A DNA stretch of 64,000 nucleotides from assembly GCF_050859025.1 (NCBI RefSeq), contig NZ_CP138200.1, forward strand, positions 4,030,001 through 4,094,000, read 5' to 3'. The stretch is from Wukongibacter sp050859025 (GTDB lineage Bacteria > Bacillota > Clostridia > Peptostreptococcales > Caminicellaceae). Position 1 is the first letter of the stretch. The number at the start of each line of letters is the position of its first letter. Below the pieces are notes generated by a model, which saw only the letters and a list, made by a program, of their open reading frames with translations, ran no database searches and was not told the DNA's origin. The position numbers were made by a program, and so were the translations under genes. Positions 51,492 through 60,795 of the stretch are shown here, piece after piece.

Positions 51492-52613
51492 ATGAAGTTA
51501 TGCTATGACGGCATAGGCCTGAGCCATTTTAAAAATACCGGACTATATTCCTATACCTTTGAATTATTAAACAGGCTTACCAAGCTTTACCCACAGGCTG
51601 AATATAGATTAGTATCTAATAAATACGTTGATGCCAATCCCCTAATAATAGAAAATGTAGATTTTGATGAAATTAATCTAAATAGAAAAGAGAATAACTA
51701 TGAATTGCTTGAGAAATATCTTATTGAAAATAACATAACAATTTATCATTCTCCTAATAATGGCTTTAGTCTACCTAAAAAAAAGGTTTGTAAATACGTA
51801 TTAACATTACATAACCTATTACCACTAAGCAAGCCTGAGCTCGTTGACAACAAATACTATGAAAAGTTTAAAACCCTAGTACCTATTTCATTAGAAAGAG
51901 CTGATAAAATAATAGCCGTATCAGAATTTATAAAGGGAGAACTCTGTACCTTTTTTGATATTCCAAATGACAAAATTTCCGTTGTTTATCCGACAATATC
52001 AAAAATATTTCGGCCTCTTGATAAAGAACTGTGTAATACTACGCTAGTTGATAAATACGGAATTGATGGAGACTTCTTACTTTTTACAGGAAGTACCCAC
52101 GAAAGAAAGCATTTAGATATTTTACTAATGGTTTTTAAAGAAATACTAGAGGTTTATAATGATATTAAATTAGTAGTCGCAGGTAATAATAGAGGAAAAA
52201 AGAATCTGTATTATCTAAAATTAAAGGATTTAGCTAAGGAGCTTGATATTTGTGACAATATTCTATTCATCGGATCTGTTGACTATTCCTTTATGCCTTA
52301 TCTTTACAACGGTGCTCTTTGTACAATAAATATTTCAGACTATGAGGGTTTCCCAATATCCTCTGTAGAATCACTTGCTTGTGGTACTCCTGTAGTTTGT
52401 AGCGAGAGCTCTTCTTTTAGGGAGGTATTAAAAAATTCAGCAATCTATGTGGACTATGAGGATATGGAAGCCTTTAGATACACCTTATTAGAAACTATAG
52501 ACGTAGAAATGAAAAAATCCGATTTACAGAAAAAAAACTCTATAATTTCCCAGTATAAATCCGATGACTCTATAAGGCATCTAGTAAGCATATATGAGTC
52601 AATTATAGAATAA
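51492..52613 (+). CDS. Glycosyltransferase family 4 protein
   Basis: Retaining GT-B transferase of 373 aa. Recognisable are the N-terminal YDGIGLSHFKNTGLYSYTF, a central ADKIIAVSEFIKGEL, LLFTGSTHERKHLDILL (about 190) and the nucleotide-sugar motif NISDYEGFPISSVESLACGTPVVCS (about 285) with the E-x7-E pattern. It follows the SPOCS-like gene by 10 bp with its own AGGTG site; the ATG is at 51492, as the open frame upstream overlaps that gene. Probably glycosylates a spore-surface protein or polysaccharide (inference from context). Confidence 0.88.
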   Translation: MKLCYDGIGLSHFKNTGLYSYTFELLNRLTKLYPQAEYRLVSNKYVDANPLIIENVDFDEINLNRKENNYELLEKYLIENNITIYHSPNNGFSLPKKKVCKYVLTLHNLLPLSKPELVDNKYYEKFKTLVPISLERADKIIAVSEFIKGELCTFFDIPNDKISVVYPTISKIFRPLDKELCNTTLVDKYGIDGDFLLFTGSTHERKHLDILLMVFKEILEVYNDIKLVVAGNNRGKKNLYYLKLKDLAKELDICDNILFIGSVDYSFMPYLYNGALCTINISDYEGFPISSVESLACGTPVVCSESSSFREVLKNSAIYVDYEDMEAFRYTLLETIDVEMKKSDLQKKNSIISQYKSDDSIRHLVSIYESIIE

Positions 52614-52647
52614 ATTTTTTATAAAGATGCTGGAAATAAACTTTGTC

Positions 52648-52753
52648 TATAGAGAATTCCAAGTAAATCTTAATTTATACATATCAAAATATCCGATGCT
52701 TCTGGGGATTTTTGATGTGTATAAATTAAAGCTTTGACTGGAATCTCTATATA
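52648..52753. repeat. R1 dispersed hairpin repeat
   Basis: TATAGAGAATTCCAAGTAAA to TGGAATCTCTATATA; full-length, close to the inverse of 22521-22624. Confidence 0.8.
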
Positions 52754-52882
52754 TAAATATTTAAATAGAACTATTAATTTATACACCATTTCAAAAGCTT
52801 TATAATTTTCTATGTGTTATAAAAATGTACAGCTTGGAATTAAGAATTTTTTCACTATTTGGAATCCATTCTAAAACACATT

Positions 52883-52912
52883 AGGGACTGACCTATTAGT
52901 TAGACAGTCCCT
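52883..52912 (+). terminator. Terminator downstream of the glycosyltransferase
   Basis: AGGGACTG and CAGTCCCT, 8 bp, then TTTTTATCT on the plus strand. It lies between the plus-strand gene ending at 52613 and the minus-strand gene ending at 52915. Confidence 0.7.
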
Positions 52913-52914
52913 TT

Positions 52915-54144
52915 TTATCTATCTATCTTAAATAAATCTAAAAGCTTTGATGGGTTACCAAGATATAAATCTCTGATTAGCTGTGCTCCAATAACAGCAT
53001 AGAGTATGCCATTGGACCCATATCCCAAGCAAAAATAGCAATTTGGATATTTCTCATATTCTCCTATATAGGGTAATCCATCCCCCGACTCACCAAATAG
53101 TCCGCTAAAACGATATTCAACTTCCATATTATCTATCTTAGGAAACATGCTTAGTAATCTATTATTCAAAATCCCGTATTTATCTATTACAACAGTATCA
53201 TCATTTGTTAAGCAGGAGACTTTACTATTTTTCCCTCCTAATTCTAAATCCTCTCCACCTATTATTATTCTGTCATCACTAGTAGTTCTTAAATAGGTAT
53301 ATGGGTTATTTGTATTACGTATAATACATCTATTATTCCATCCATCAAAATTACCTATTGGTTTTGTTACAAGTGTAAATGTTCTAGTTAGTATAGCTGT
53401 TTTGCTATCAATCATTTCCTTAGCTTCAAAACCACTTGCAAATATTACTTTTTTTGTATTTATTTTAAACCTATTTTTAGTTGTTACTTCTACTTCTTCA
53501 GATAGCTGTCTAATACTAATCATTTCAGTATTTTCAAATACCCTAAGACCTTTTTTTATAGAATGAGATATAAGCTTATGGGTAAATGAATAAGGGTCAA
53601 TATCACCTGCTCCACTCCTTGAATATATCCCCGCTTTCACAGGAAAGGAAAACATATTATTAGCTTTTTTACTGTCAATAAATTCTACGTTAAATCCATG
53701 ATTTTTTCTAACCTCATATTCCTTTTTAAGCCTAGATACATCTGCTTCACTATCGGTGTAATAGAAACAATCTCTTAGATTGAATCCACATTTACAGTCT
53801 AGATTATCAACAACTTTCTCTATTTCATAAACAGTTTTTTCACAAAGTTTAAAACATTCTACTGCATTATCTAAACCTAAAGTCCCCTTTAATCCTACTA
53901 AATCCGTATCAATTTCATATTGCAATATAGAAGTAGAAGCACTGGTACTTCCATATCCGATTATATTTTTATCTATTATAGCTGTTTGGATTCCAGCCTC
54001 AGTAAAATAATAGGAACATATAGCACCTGTTATTCCAGCACCTACTATTAAAACATCGCAATTAATATCTTCGCTTAGATACGAATATTTCTCTGGAATT
54101 TTATTTATATTAGTCCATAGCATATCTCCTGATACTAAATTCAT
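52915..54144 (-). CDS. FAD-dependent oxidoreductase (DAO family)
   Basis: Protein of 409 aa with a clear N-terminal dinucleotide-binding motif CDVLIVGAGITGAICSYYF (about 28), followed by IIDKNIIGYGSTSASTSILQ (the DAO-type glycine/serine loop with a flavin contact). The C-terminal part has IIIGGEDLELGG and GDGLPYIGEYEKYPNCYFCLGYGSNGI. It lacks the Rieske domain found on some relatives. Substrate, probably an amino acid or amine, is unknown. Start ATG 54144 after GGAGGATAAGT. Confidence 0.85.
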   Translation of the reverse strand: MNLVSGDMLWTNINKIPEKYSYLSEDINCDVLIVGAGITGAICSYYFTEAGIQTAIIDKNIIGYGSTSASTSILQYEIDTDLVGLKGTLGLDNAVECFKLCEKTVYEIEKVVDNLDCKCGFNLRDCFYYTDSEADVSRLKKEYEVRKNHGFNVEFIDSKKANNMFSFPVKAGIYSRSGAGDIDPYSFTHKLISHSIKKGLRVFENTEMISIRQLSEEVEVTTKNRFKINTKKVIFASGFEAKEMIDSKTAILTRTFTLVTKPIGNFDGWNNRCIIRNTNNPYTYLRTTSDDRIIIGGEDLELGGKNSKVSCLTNDDTVVIDKYGILNNRLLSMFPKIDNMEVEYRFSGLFGESGDGLPYIGEYEKYPNCYFCLGYGSNGILYAVIGAQLIRDLYLGNPSKLLDLFKIDR

Positions 54145-54242
54145 CACTTATCCTCCACAGGTCAAATAGTTTAATACAAAATAAAATTTGCACAAAATCC
54201 GAGTCTAAGTTATTTTGTGCAAATTTTAATAATATATTCCTA

Positions 54243-54899
54243 TTATCTCCCATATCCTTCAACAGCCTGCTTTAGCCTGTTTTGTCCTTTCTCCGATAAG
54301 CCCAAATCCTTTATCTCATTAGATAGCCTTTCTATTGTACCATATCCTTTTATATATCCATTTACATGGGCTGCGGAGGTCGAGTTTGTAAAGTCTTTAA
54401 AATTGCTATACATAGACTCAAACTCATTCATGAGATCGCGTACTAATTGCAAGTAATATTTTTGATGATAATTTTCTGCTATATAGAATTTTTTATATGG
54501 TACTATTTCAGTATATATTTTTAATTTTTTTCCTTTTTCCTGCTCCATTAAAGTTTCATTCGCAATCTGTTTCTGATCTTCATTGTGGTAAAAAATTGCT
54601 GACATATACTGCTTTGAATGAGATTTATATTCTGGAGTATGACTGTTCCAAAATGTATAAAGAAGCTCTCTGTAAGAAATAACATTTGGATCATAATCAA
54701 TCTCGATGGTTTCGGTATGGTCTCCTAAATCATAGTAGGTAGGATTCTCTTTAACTCCTCCAGCATAACCAACTCTCGTTCGAATAACTCCCTTTATAAG
54801 CCCAAACTGAGCATCTGGACCCCAAAATCATCCCATAGCAAGGGTTGCCGTTTCAAGTCTCCTTGATCTTTTTATATCTATAAGAGGTATTTTTCCCAT
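54243..54899 (-). CDS. msrA: Peptide methionine-S-oxide reductase MsrA, selenoprotein
   Basis: Repairs methionine-S-sulfoxide; 218 aa counted with selenocysteine. The ATG at 54899 lies about 11 bases after GGAGAAG. Residues 18-23 read TATLAMG, then TGA at 54828-54830 (residue 24), then FWGPDAQFGLIKG. In MsrA the motif is GCFWG, so TGA stands exactly at the catalytic Cys. The same frame then runs without interruption through RTRVGYAGG, NPTYYDLGDHTETIEI and SAIFYHNEDQ to the stop. Selenocysteine MsrA is known from Clostridium/Alkaliphilus oremlandii. Standard gene callers would split it into two frames. An inactivating mutation is a less likely reading. Confidence 0.88.
54793..54830 (-). promoter_or_regulatory. 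Candidate bacterial SECIS element in msrA
   Basis: Just after the TGA codon the mRNA has GUCC AGAUGCUCAGUUU GGGC and inner GCUC/GGGC pairing that can form a small stem-loop within about 30 bases, the place where SelB-recruiting elements lie. Structure is inferred by eye. Confidence 0.45.
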
Positions 54900-54931
54900 A
54901 ATATCTTCTCCTTTAATAATTATTAAATAAA

Positions 54932-55016
54932 TATACAGAGGTTCCAGTGAAAGCTTTACTATATACATATCAAAATACCTCAGAGGCATTGGATATTTTG
55001 ATATTTGTATATTATT
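54932..55016. repeat. R1 dispersed hairpin repeat (degenerate)
   Basis: TATACAGAGGTTCCAGTGAA at the left, GGATATTTTGATATTTGTAT at the right; the terminal part is eroded. It lies upstream of msrA. Confidence 0.6.
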
Positions 55017-55204
55017 TTTACCCATATATTACTGATTTAACGCTACTATATCTTGTAAACTATTATATGTGCTGATTTATAATTAGAATCTAATAAATAG
55101 GTAAATAGATCACTTTAAAGGAGTATTAAAAATCATTTTACAATTATTGAAGTTAAATCGATAATGTAAGGTTAAATTAGAACTAAAGTCTTATATCAAC
55201 TTAA

Positions 55205-56599
55205 TCATACTTTTTTATATCTAACATAGGAATGTTCAATAATATGAACTATAACATAAATAGTTAAGCTGGCAAATAATCCAATGTACAATGGTTCTAT
55301 ATATGTTATTTTAAGTATGGAATATAAAACCGTAATTAGAGGTGATAACACCATTGTAGCTAAACCCGCCCTTTTATTAACCTTGCCTTTGAGATATATT
55401 GCAAGAATTAAGGGTATAAAAACTACCGTTCCTCTTAATGCCATTGACAAAAACCCCCACTTTAGTATAAGAGAATCTATATTAAAAACTACCATAAGCA
55501 TAGCCAAAAACGATATGCAAAATACAGATACTCTAAGCACCCTTAATTGCTTTTTATCATCTGCCTTTGGGTTTAACAGCCTTTTGTATATATCTCTACT
55601 AATCATCGTGCTAATTCCAAGTGTTAAACCTGCACCTGTTCCAACAACTGAAATTATTAATGCTGCAATCATTATTCCCCCAATCCAAGGATTTAGATAG
55701 GTAATAATAAATGCTGGCAATGCTTGATTAGAGAGCAAGGTAGGATAATTGATTCTCATAAACATTCCAATCAAAGCACATACTAAACCTATTGGCGGTA
55801 TTAATAACGCAGATATAAAGGCTCCTCTACGGGATGTCTTTTCATTCTTTCCCGCAAACATAGCCTGCAAATAGGTTTGGGTTGCACAGATTCCAACAAC
55901 TAAAGAAAAGCCTTGAGCTAATCCTTCCCAAAGACCTCCACTAAACATATCAAACCAAGGCTTAGGTGGAAGTGATGACTTCAATCCACTAATACCATCT
56001 AACTTATCTAATACTATGGCTCCACTGATAATCAATGTCATATAAAGTAACAAGGTTTTTAAAATACCAACTATACTTGTTCCCCAGAAGCCACCAAAAA
56101 TTATATATGAAATTATTAATCCAATTGTTATAATTACAGCTACCCTTTCTTCTACAGAAAACATTGAAGTTAGTATTGCTACCGACGAGAGAACCTGTCC
56201 AGTTATATGAATAAATATTGCTATGGAAGTCAAAACACTAGTTGCTAATCCAGCTTTTTCTCCATAGTATCTAACTAGAAACTCTGAGATTGTTTCCACT
56301 TCAGCCCTTCTTAGAGGCCCTGCTAAGAAAATTCCTAGAAATAGACATGCTATACTTGCTCCAAGAGTAAACCACATTGCGTTAATTCCCCTGTTAAAGG
56401 CAAGCTCCGCAGTTCCAATAGTTGATGCTCCTCCAACTATCGTAGCTATTATACTGCCAGCTACCTGTGAACTACCTAATGATCTTCCTCCAACAGCAAA
56501 ATCAGAGGATGTCCTTATCCTCTTACTTGAAAAAAATCCAAATATGGATACTAATAATAGAGTTAAAATAGTACTAAAAATATACATTTTATTAGTCAT
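55205..56599 (-). CDS. Sodium/solute symporter (SSS family)
   Basis: Integral membrane protein of 464 aa with about 13 helices of the LeuT-like SSS fold. The start FAVGGRSLGSSQVAGSIIATIVGGASTIGTAELA is typical, with the first broken helix (AxxxGGxS). Later VGICATQTYLQAMFAGKNEKTSRRG and SVVGTGAGLTLGIST match the sodium-site regions. The substrate could be a carboxylate, amino acid or proline-like solute and cannot be told from sequence. Single gene. Confidence 0.88.
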   Translation of the reverse strand: MTNKMYIFSTILTLLLVSIFGFFSSKRIRTSSDFAVGGRSLGSSQVAGSIIATIVGGASTIGTAELAFNRGINAMWFTLGASIACLFLGIFLAGPLRRAEVETISEFLVRYYGEKAGLATSVLTSIAIFIHITGQVLSSVAILTSMFSVEERVAVIITIGLIISYIIFGGFWGTSIVGILKTLLLYMTLIISGAIVLDKLDGISGLKSSLPPKPWFDMFSGGLWEGLAQGFSLVVGICATQTYLQAMFAGKNEKTSRRGAFISALLIPPIGLVCALIGMFMRINYPTLLSNQALPAFIITYLNPWIGGIMIAALIISVVGTGAGLTLGISTMISRDIYKRLLNPKADDKKQLRVLRVSVFCISFLAMLMVVFNIDSLILKWGFLSMALRGTVVFIPLILAIYLKGKVNKRAGLATMVLSPLITVLYSILKITYIEPLYIGLFASLTIYVIVHIIEHSYVRYKKV

Positions 56600-56856
56600 C
56601 TAATCTCCTCTTTCAATTTACAAAATAAAAAATCTATTCTAGGACTTCTAAGGTTAACTGCTTTGAATAGCATAGCAGAAATCATATTTATTATTAAGAA
56701 AATGTATGATTAATTCTATCAAACTTATTTTTACTTATAAGCTTCACACACTTTATTATATATGCTTTTCTTAAAATCCTCCATCCTTTTAAAAAATAAA
56801 ACTTCTGCATATAAAGTATTCTATTGCCTGTCGGAATTTTCTCCAAAAACTCACAG

Positions 56857-56899
56857 AAAACCCTCAAAAATTCCTATATTATAAATTTTTGAGGGTTTT
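56857..56899 (-). terminator. Terminator of the GCL/ATP-grasp operon
   Basis: AAAACCCTCAAAAATT (56857-56872) and its exact complement (56884-56899), 16-bp arms, after the stop at 56908. Confidence 0.85.
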
Positions 56900-56907
56900 T
56901 GTATAAA

Positions 56908-58233
56908 TTATTTTTTTGTCACTAAAAATGTAGGCAGTGTATAACAGTCATGAAGACCAGATATAATAGCATTTTCCCCTACCCTAGAATAAAGGCCGTA
57001 TAATTTTTCGTTATACATATATATTCCAGTAATATTATTGAATTTGTTTATCATAAGCTTCCCTTCGTTAAATTCTACTAGATCACTTTGTGCAGGAGTA
57101 TAATATTCTTGTATAAGATAATCTCTTCCAGAACATTCCTCTAATCTCTTTTTCCACTCCTTACTACTAAAATCACGTCCTGCATAAACGCCTCTGGAAG
57201 CATAAAAATCCATTGGCTTTAATATAAACTTATCCTTTTCAGCTATCAATTCATCATAATTGAGATTATCACCATCCAATTTAGCTGTATATGGTATATG
57301 ATTTTTGATAAAGCTTATTTCTTCTTTATTTAGAAAATCTAAGGTATCATTATCATGTAATATCTTAAATATGATCTTATTGTGGATAATTTGTGATTTA
57401 ATAGGACCGATTATACAAACCTTTCCTTCCTTTGCAGCCCTAATAAAATCAGGTATTTCATCAGCTCTTTCCATTAGATCTCTTGTTACAAGTCTTCTGT
57501 ATACAAAATCTATTTTTGTATCATTAAAATATAGATTTCCATTTATATATTTTAAGTCCCTTGCATCAACAATCTCAGCATTATATCCATTTCTCTTAAA
57601 TGCTTCCTTAAAAACCTCAAATTCATTTGAACTTCCTTTATCATTGAAATCGACAATGGCTACGTTAGGTTTATCTATAGATGAATCGAACTCCTTAAAA
57701 ATACTAACGGATTCCCTTACCCATGTATCGAAAAGTTCAAAGGAATGTATTTTATACTTTTTTTCCATTTCTTTAAATGCTACTGTTCCAGATAGTATCC
57801 TCGATAGCTCTCTATCTTCATTCATGGCAGATGACCCATCAGCATTTAATTCACAAAATTTGAAGCTTCCATCTTCTTTATAGAATATATCAATTCTTGC
57901 CATAGGGACCTTTGCACTATATCCATGTTCCGTTAAAATCAAATCCTCCAGAAGCTTTGTAAATCCAAATTTTTCTCTAAAGCTAGAATCTTCTACATAT
58001 CTATCTATAACCTTTTTAAGAATTGTCATTAGAGTAGATGTAAGCTTTCTAAATCTCTCTATATCTTCTTCTGTATAAAACTTTGGCATATATAGAAAAG
58101 GAATTGGTTTACCTTTATACATTGCTGTAGAGTTTTTCACTCTTTCTATAGTTTTAAGATAGTCTTTATAGCATGATTCTTTTCTATCTTTAACGATATC
58201 AATATATACTCTATCTAAATTAATTCGATTCAA
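56908..58233 (-). CDS. ATP-grasp ligase, glutathionylspermidine-synthase-like
   Basis: Protein of 441 aa with the pre-ATP-grasp/ATP-grasp arrangement of the glutathionylspermidine synthase-like group: the N-terminal FKFCELNADGSSAMNEDREL (metal and ATP contact region), IPDFIRAAKEGKVCIIGP, and the C-terminal grasp motifs KFILKPMDFYASRGVYAG and YLIQEYYTPAQS. It follows a glutamate-cysteine ligase gene by 50 bp on the same strand, so its likely reaction is ATP-dependent amide formation on gamma-glutamylcysteine or a related thiol. There is no amidase domain, which glutathionylspermidine synthase/amidase would carry. Product unknown. Confidence 0.75.
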   Translation of the reverse strand: MNRINLDRVYIDIVKDRKESCYKDYLKTIERVKNSTAMYKGKPIPFLYMPKFYTEEDIERFRKLTSTLMTILKKVIDRYVEDSSFREKFGFTKLLEDLILTEHGYSAKVPMARIDIFYKEDGSFKFCELNADGSSAMNEDRELSRILSGTVAFKEMEKKYKIHSFELFDTWVRESVSIFKEFDSSIDKPNVAIVDFNDKGSSNEFEVFKEAFKRNGYNAEIVDARDLKYINGNLYFNDTKIDFVYRRLVTRDLMERADEIPDFIRAAKEGKVCIIGPIKSQIIHNKIIFKILHDNDTLDFLNKEEISFIKNHIPYTAKLDGDNLNYDELIAEKDKFILKPMDFYASRGVYAGRDFSSKEWKKRLEECSGRDYLIQEYYTPAQSDLVEFNEGKLMINKFNNITGIYMYNEKLYGLYSRVGENAIISGLHDCYTLPTFLVTKK

Positions 58234-58283
58234 AATTTCTCACTCCAATCATAGTAAGGAATATTTAGATATAACAATACATG

Positions 58284-59600
58284 TTATCTTCTAAATATAT
58301 TTAAGTTATTCAAAATACTTTTTTCTATAGCCTTATTTTTTTCTAGATGCAATTTTTCTTTAATTAATCCAGCAGGTGTCATTTCTCTATTAACAAGTTC
58401 CTTAAGGGGAATAAGAAATTTAGTTTCCTCATCATCAAGTCCACCTTCAGCAAGATTCACAATCTCCTTACAGACTTCTATAACATTTTTGTTCACTATT
58501 TCAGAGTCTTTTACCGATTCAATTATATCCTTTTTAATCTTGCTAACTTCATCATTGGTTAAATGTTTAAATTTGTCATATAGAAGCTCAAGATTTTTTT
58601 CATTGTATAGTAAACCTTTCCAAAGAGCTACTCCTGCTATATTTAATGGATATGGAACAGAGTCTGCCATTCTCACTTCAATAAACTTTTTAGCTCTTAC
58701 ATCGGGAAAATACATAGTAAGCACATGTTCTAGCTCTTCTTTAGTGTATTCATCTGGAAAATACAGCTCTTTGAAGGCTTTATTCCCAGTAAATTCAAAT
58801 TCATTATTTCTTTGAATAATGATTGGCGGAGCATTTAAAATGTATTTAGCATAATCTTCATATCCAAAAACTCTATCTAATGAGCCCGGCACTACTTTAC
58901 ATCTATCATCATCACAGTTATTCCATATATTAACCCTTAAAGTATTTTTGTCCCAAATTTCCCCTTCAAAAAAAGGAGAATTATCGAAAATGTATGAAAT
59001 ATAAGGTGATAAAGCATTAGCAACTCTAAATTTCTTTATAAAATCTTCTTCACAACAATAATCTAGCGTTATCTGCAATGAAGCTGTTCCCTTCATCATG
59101 TTGTGAGCATATTTCCCTCTTTTATTAAAGTATTCAGACATATATTTATATCTATTCTTAGGAATAAATGGTATTTGAGATATTTTGGTTTCGGGCTGAT
59201 AGCCTAAAGATAATATGTGCTGATTTCTATAATTTAAAACGGGGATTATATCTCTTAGAAAGCTCAGATATTGATTTTCGACTTCCTTAATACTTTTACA
59301 TGGTCTTGTACTGAGTTCCACTTGTGCTCCAGGTTCAAGAGTCACATGATTTCCATCTTTGCTGAGACCCATTAAATGATTTTCCTCATATTTGGCTTCC
59401 CATCCCAACTCGGTAAGCTCTTTAAGTAATGATTCGATGCCATTTTCACCGTAGTAGGATATTGCTTCTAAGGTATCAGCATCAACAACGAAATGTTCAA
59501 ATTCTGCACCAATTTCAAATTCCTTCTTAGCAGTTTCACTTTCTCTAAAATAATTTGTAATTCTTTCTTTCTGATAATTTAATTCATTATCACTAGTCAA
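58284..59600 (-). CDS. Glutamate-cysteine ligase family 2
   Basis: Makes gamma-glutamylcysteine from glutamate and cysteine with ATP; 438-440 aa. GCS2-type motifs: FEIGAEFEHFVVDADTLE (acidic metal ligands, about 32), LGYQPETKI, GTASLQITLDYCCEEDF and KKFIEVRMADSVPYPLNIAG. It resembles the plant/proteobacterial GCS2 and EgtA group, not E. coli GshA. Start may be TTG 59600 (eight bases after AGGAGG) or ATG 59606, which is too close to the site. It leads an operon with the ATP-grasp ligase. Confidence 0.88.
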   Translation of the reverse strand: MTSDNELNYQKERITNYFRESETAKKEFEIGAEFEHFVVDADTLEAISYYGENGIESLLKELTELGWEAKYEENHLMGLSKDGNHVTLEPGAQVELSTRPCKSIKEVENQYLSFLRDIIPVLNYRNQHILSLGYQPETKISQIPFIPKNRYKYMSEYFNKRGKYAHNMMKGTASLQITLDYCCEEDFIKKFRVANALSPYISYIFDNSPFFEGEIWDKNTLRVNIWNNCDDDRCKVVPGSLDRVFGYEDYAKYILNAPPIIIQRNNEFEFTGNKAFKELYFPDEYTKEELEHVLTMYFPDVRAKKFIEVRMADSVPYPLNIAGVALWKGLLYNEKNLELLYDKFKHLTNDEVSKIKKDIIESVKDSEIVNKNVIEVCKEIVNLAEGGLDDEETKFLIPLKELVNREMTPAGLIKEKLHLEKNKAIEKSILNNLNIFRR

Positions 59601-59626
59601 TGTCATACCTCCTAAAAATTTTCAAC

Positions 59627-59734
59627 TATAGAAGGTCCCTAGTGGAACTTCATTTATACATATTAAAATATCCAATGTTTATAAGGAGTTTTGATGTGTA
59701 TAGATTAAAGCTTTCACTGGAATCTCTATATATA
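59627..59734. repeat. R1 dispersed hairpin repeat
   Basis: TATAGAAGGTCCCTAGTGGA to TGGAATCTCTATATATA; 108 bp. It abuts an R2 copy, sharing the TATA at the junction. Confidence 0.8.
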
Positions 59735-59830
59735 AACTCCACTTAAAATTTTACATTTCGCCTTCTCAAATATCCCATCCGCATAAGATATTTGAGGAGT
59801 CGAAATATAAAAATTTATTGTGATTTCTAC
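59731..59830. repeat. R2 dispersed hairpin repeat
   Basis: TATAAACTCCACTTAAAATT to TTGTGATTTCTACAT. R1 and R2 placed end to end suggests use of the same TATA target. Confidence 0.65.
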
Positions 59831-60105
59831 ATCTATATAGGTATCCAACTTTAAAGATTAATAAAATTCTAATGTTGGTAACCTTTATAGGGTTCCTAGT
59901 AAAACTTAATTTGGATTCCATAGCTAGTTAATCATATATTTAGGTTTTATAATATCATAACTTACAGCTGGAAATACTAGCTAGGCAGGTTAATTTATAT
60001 AATTTAACAATTTTACTGAAAATCCTATAATATATCAGCTAACTTTTTAACAAACTATTGCTTATCTATATATACCACTAAAATTACTTTTCTAACATTT
60101 AATTT

Positions 60106-60795
60106 CTATTTAAGTCTAATATCTAACTCTTGGTTCTTTCTTTCTATCCTCAAAACCTCTACATTATAGGGACTAAGCTTATCCTTAATTTTATCTGTAA
60201 TTGCAAATTCATTTCCAAAATGCATAGGTACAAGTATCTTTGGACTAATTGTTTTAACAAAATACTCAGCTGCTATATGGTAATACTCCTCAAGCCTTGG
60301 ATCAACTGGAATAAATGCGACATCAATGCTTTCATCTTGGAGCCTTTTCACCTCAGCTTTAAAATCCTCTTCTTCTCTTCTTTGTGCTTTCTTTGAGTCA
60401 TTTTTCCAATGCCACCAGTTTAAATCTCCAGCATGAAATATCTTCATATTATCTATAGTTACTAAAAATGATACCCCACTATCAGTAGAACCAAAGCTTT
60501 GAATTTGCAAATCATCAGTATCTTGGCTTTTGTATCTACCCATAAGATAATAATTCGATTTTTTATTATTAAGCTTTATATCATCGCCTAAAAAGTACTT
60601 TATATTAGAATTTATATTCTCCCATTCAAAAACATCCTTAGAATAATGATCAGAATGGCTGTGACTAATAAAAACATACACTTTATCTTCTTTAGTAAAT
60701 TCTTTTGATATAGTCTTATCCAAACAATCAAAAACTAAAACCTTATTTTCAATTCTTACCAAAAAACCACTATGAAAAATATGAAATATCCTCAT
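60106..60795 (-). CDS. MBL-fold metallohydrolase (UlaG-like)
   Basis: Metallo-beta-lactamase-fold hydrolase of 229 aa. Metal ligands: FISHSHSDHYSKD (HxHxDH, about 48), KIFHAGDLNWWHW (about 120) and LVPMHFGNEF (about 190). The layout fits the UlaG/YcbL-like small hydrolases with unknown substrates. ATG after GGGAGGAATTTTAA. Monocistronic. Confidence 0.88.
   Translation of the reverse strand: MRIFHIFHSGFLVRIENKVLVFDCLDKTISKEFTKEDKVYVFISHSHSDHYSKDVFEWENINSNIKYFLGDDIKLNNKKSNYYLMGRYKSQDTDDLQIQSFGSTDSGVSFLVTIDNMKIFHAGDLNWWHWKNDSKKAQRREEEDFKAEVKRLQDESIDVAFIPVDPRLEEYYHIAAEYFVKTISPKILVPMHFGNEFAITDKIKDKLSPYNVEVLRIERKNQELDIRLK

Larger units (their letters stand above)
59607..60105. other. Gene-free spacer with R1 and R2 repeats
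   Basis: Contains a full R1 copy (59627-59734) directly followed by an R2 copy (59731-59830). The rest, about 59840-60105, is AT-rich and holds nothing I can name. Confidence 0.6.

Noticed and set aside
54828..55025. Separate 65-aa protein upstream of a truncated MsrA
   Set aside because: Residues 43-65 and the following frame together form one MsrA with TGA at the active-site Cys; the upstream 42 codons lie in a repeat and have no ribosome site.
57305..57883. 192-codon plus-strand frame
   Set aside because: Shadow of the ATP-grasp ligase; Leu/Ser/Ile-rich composition typical of antisense frames in AT-rich genes.
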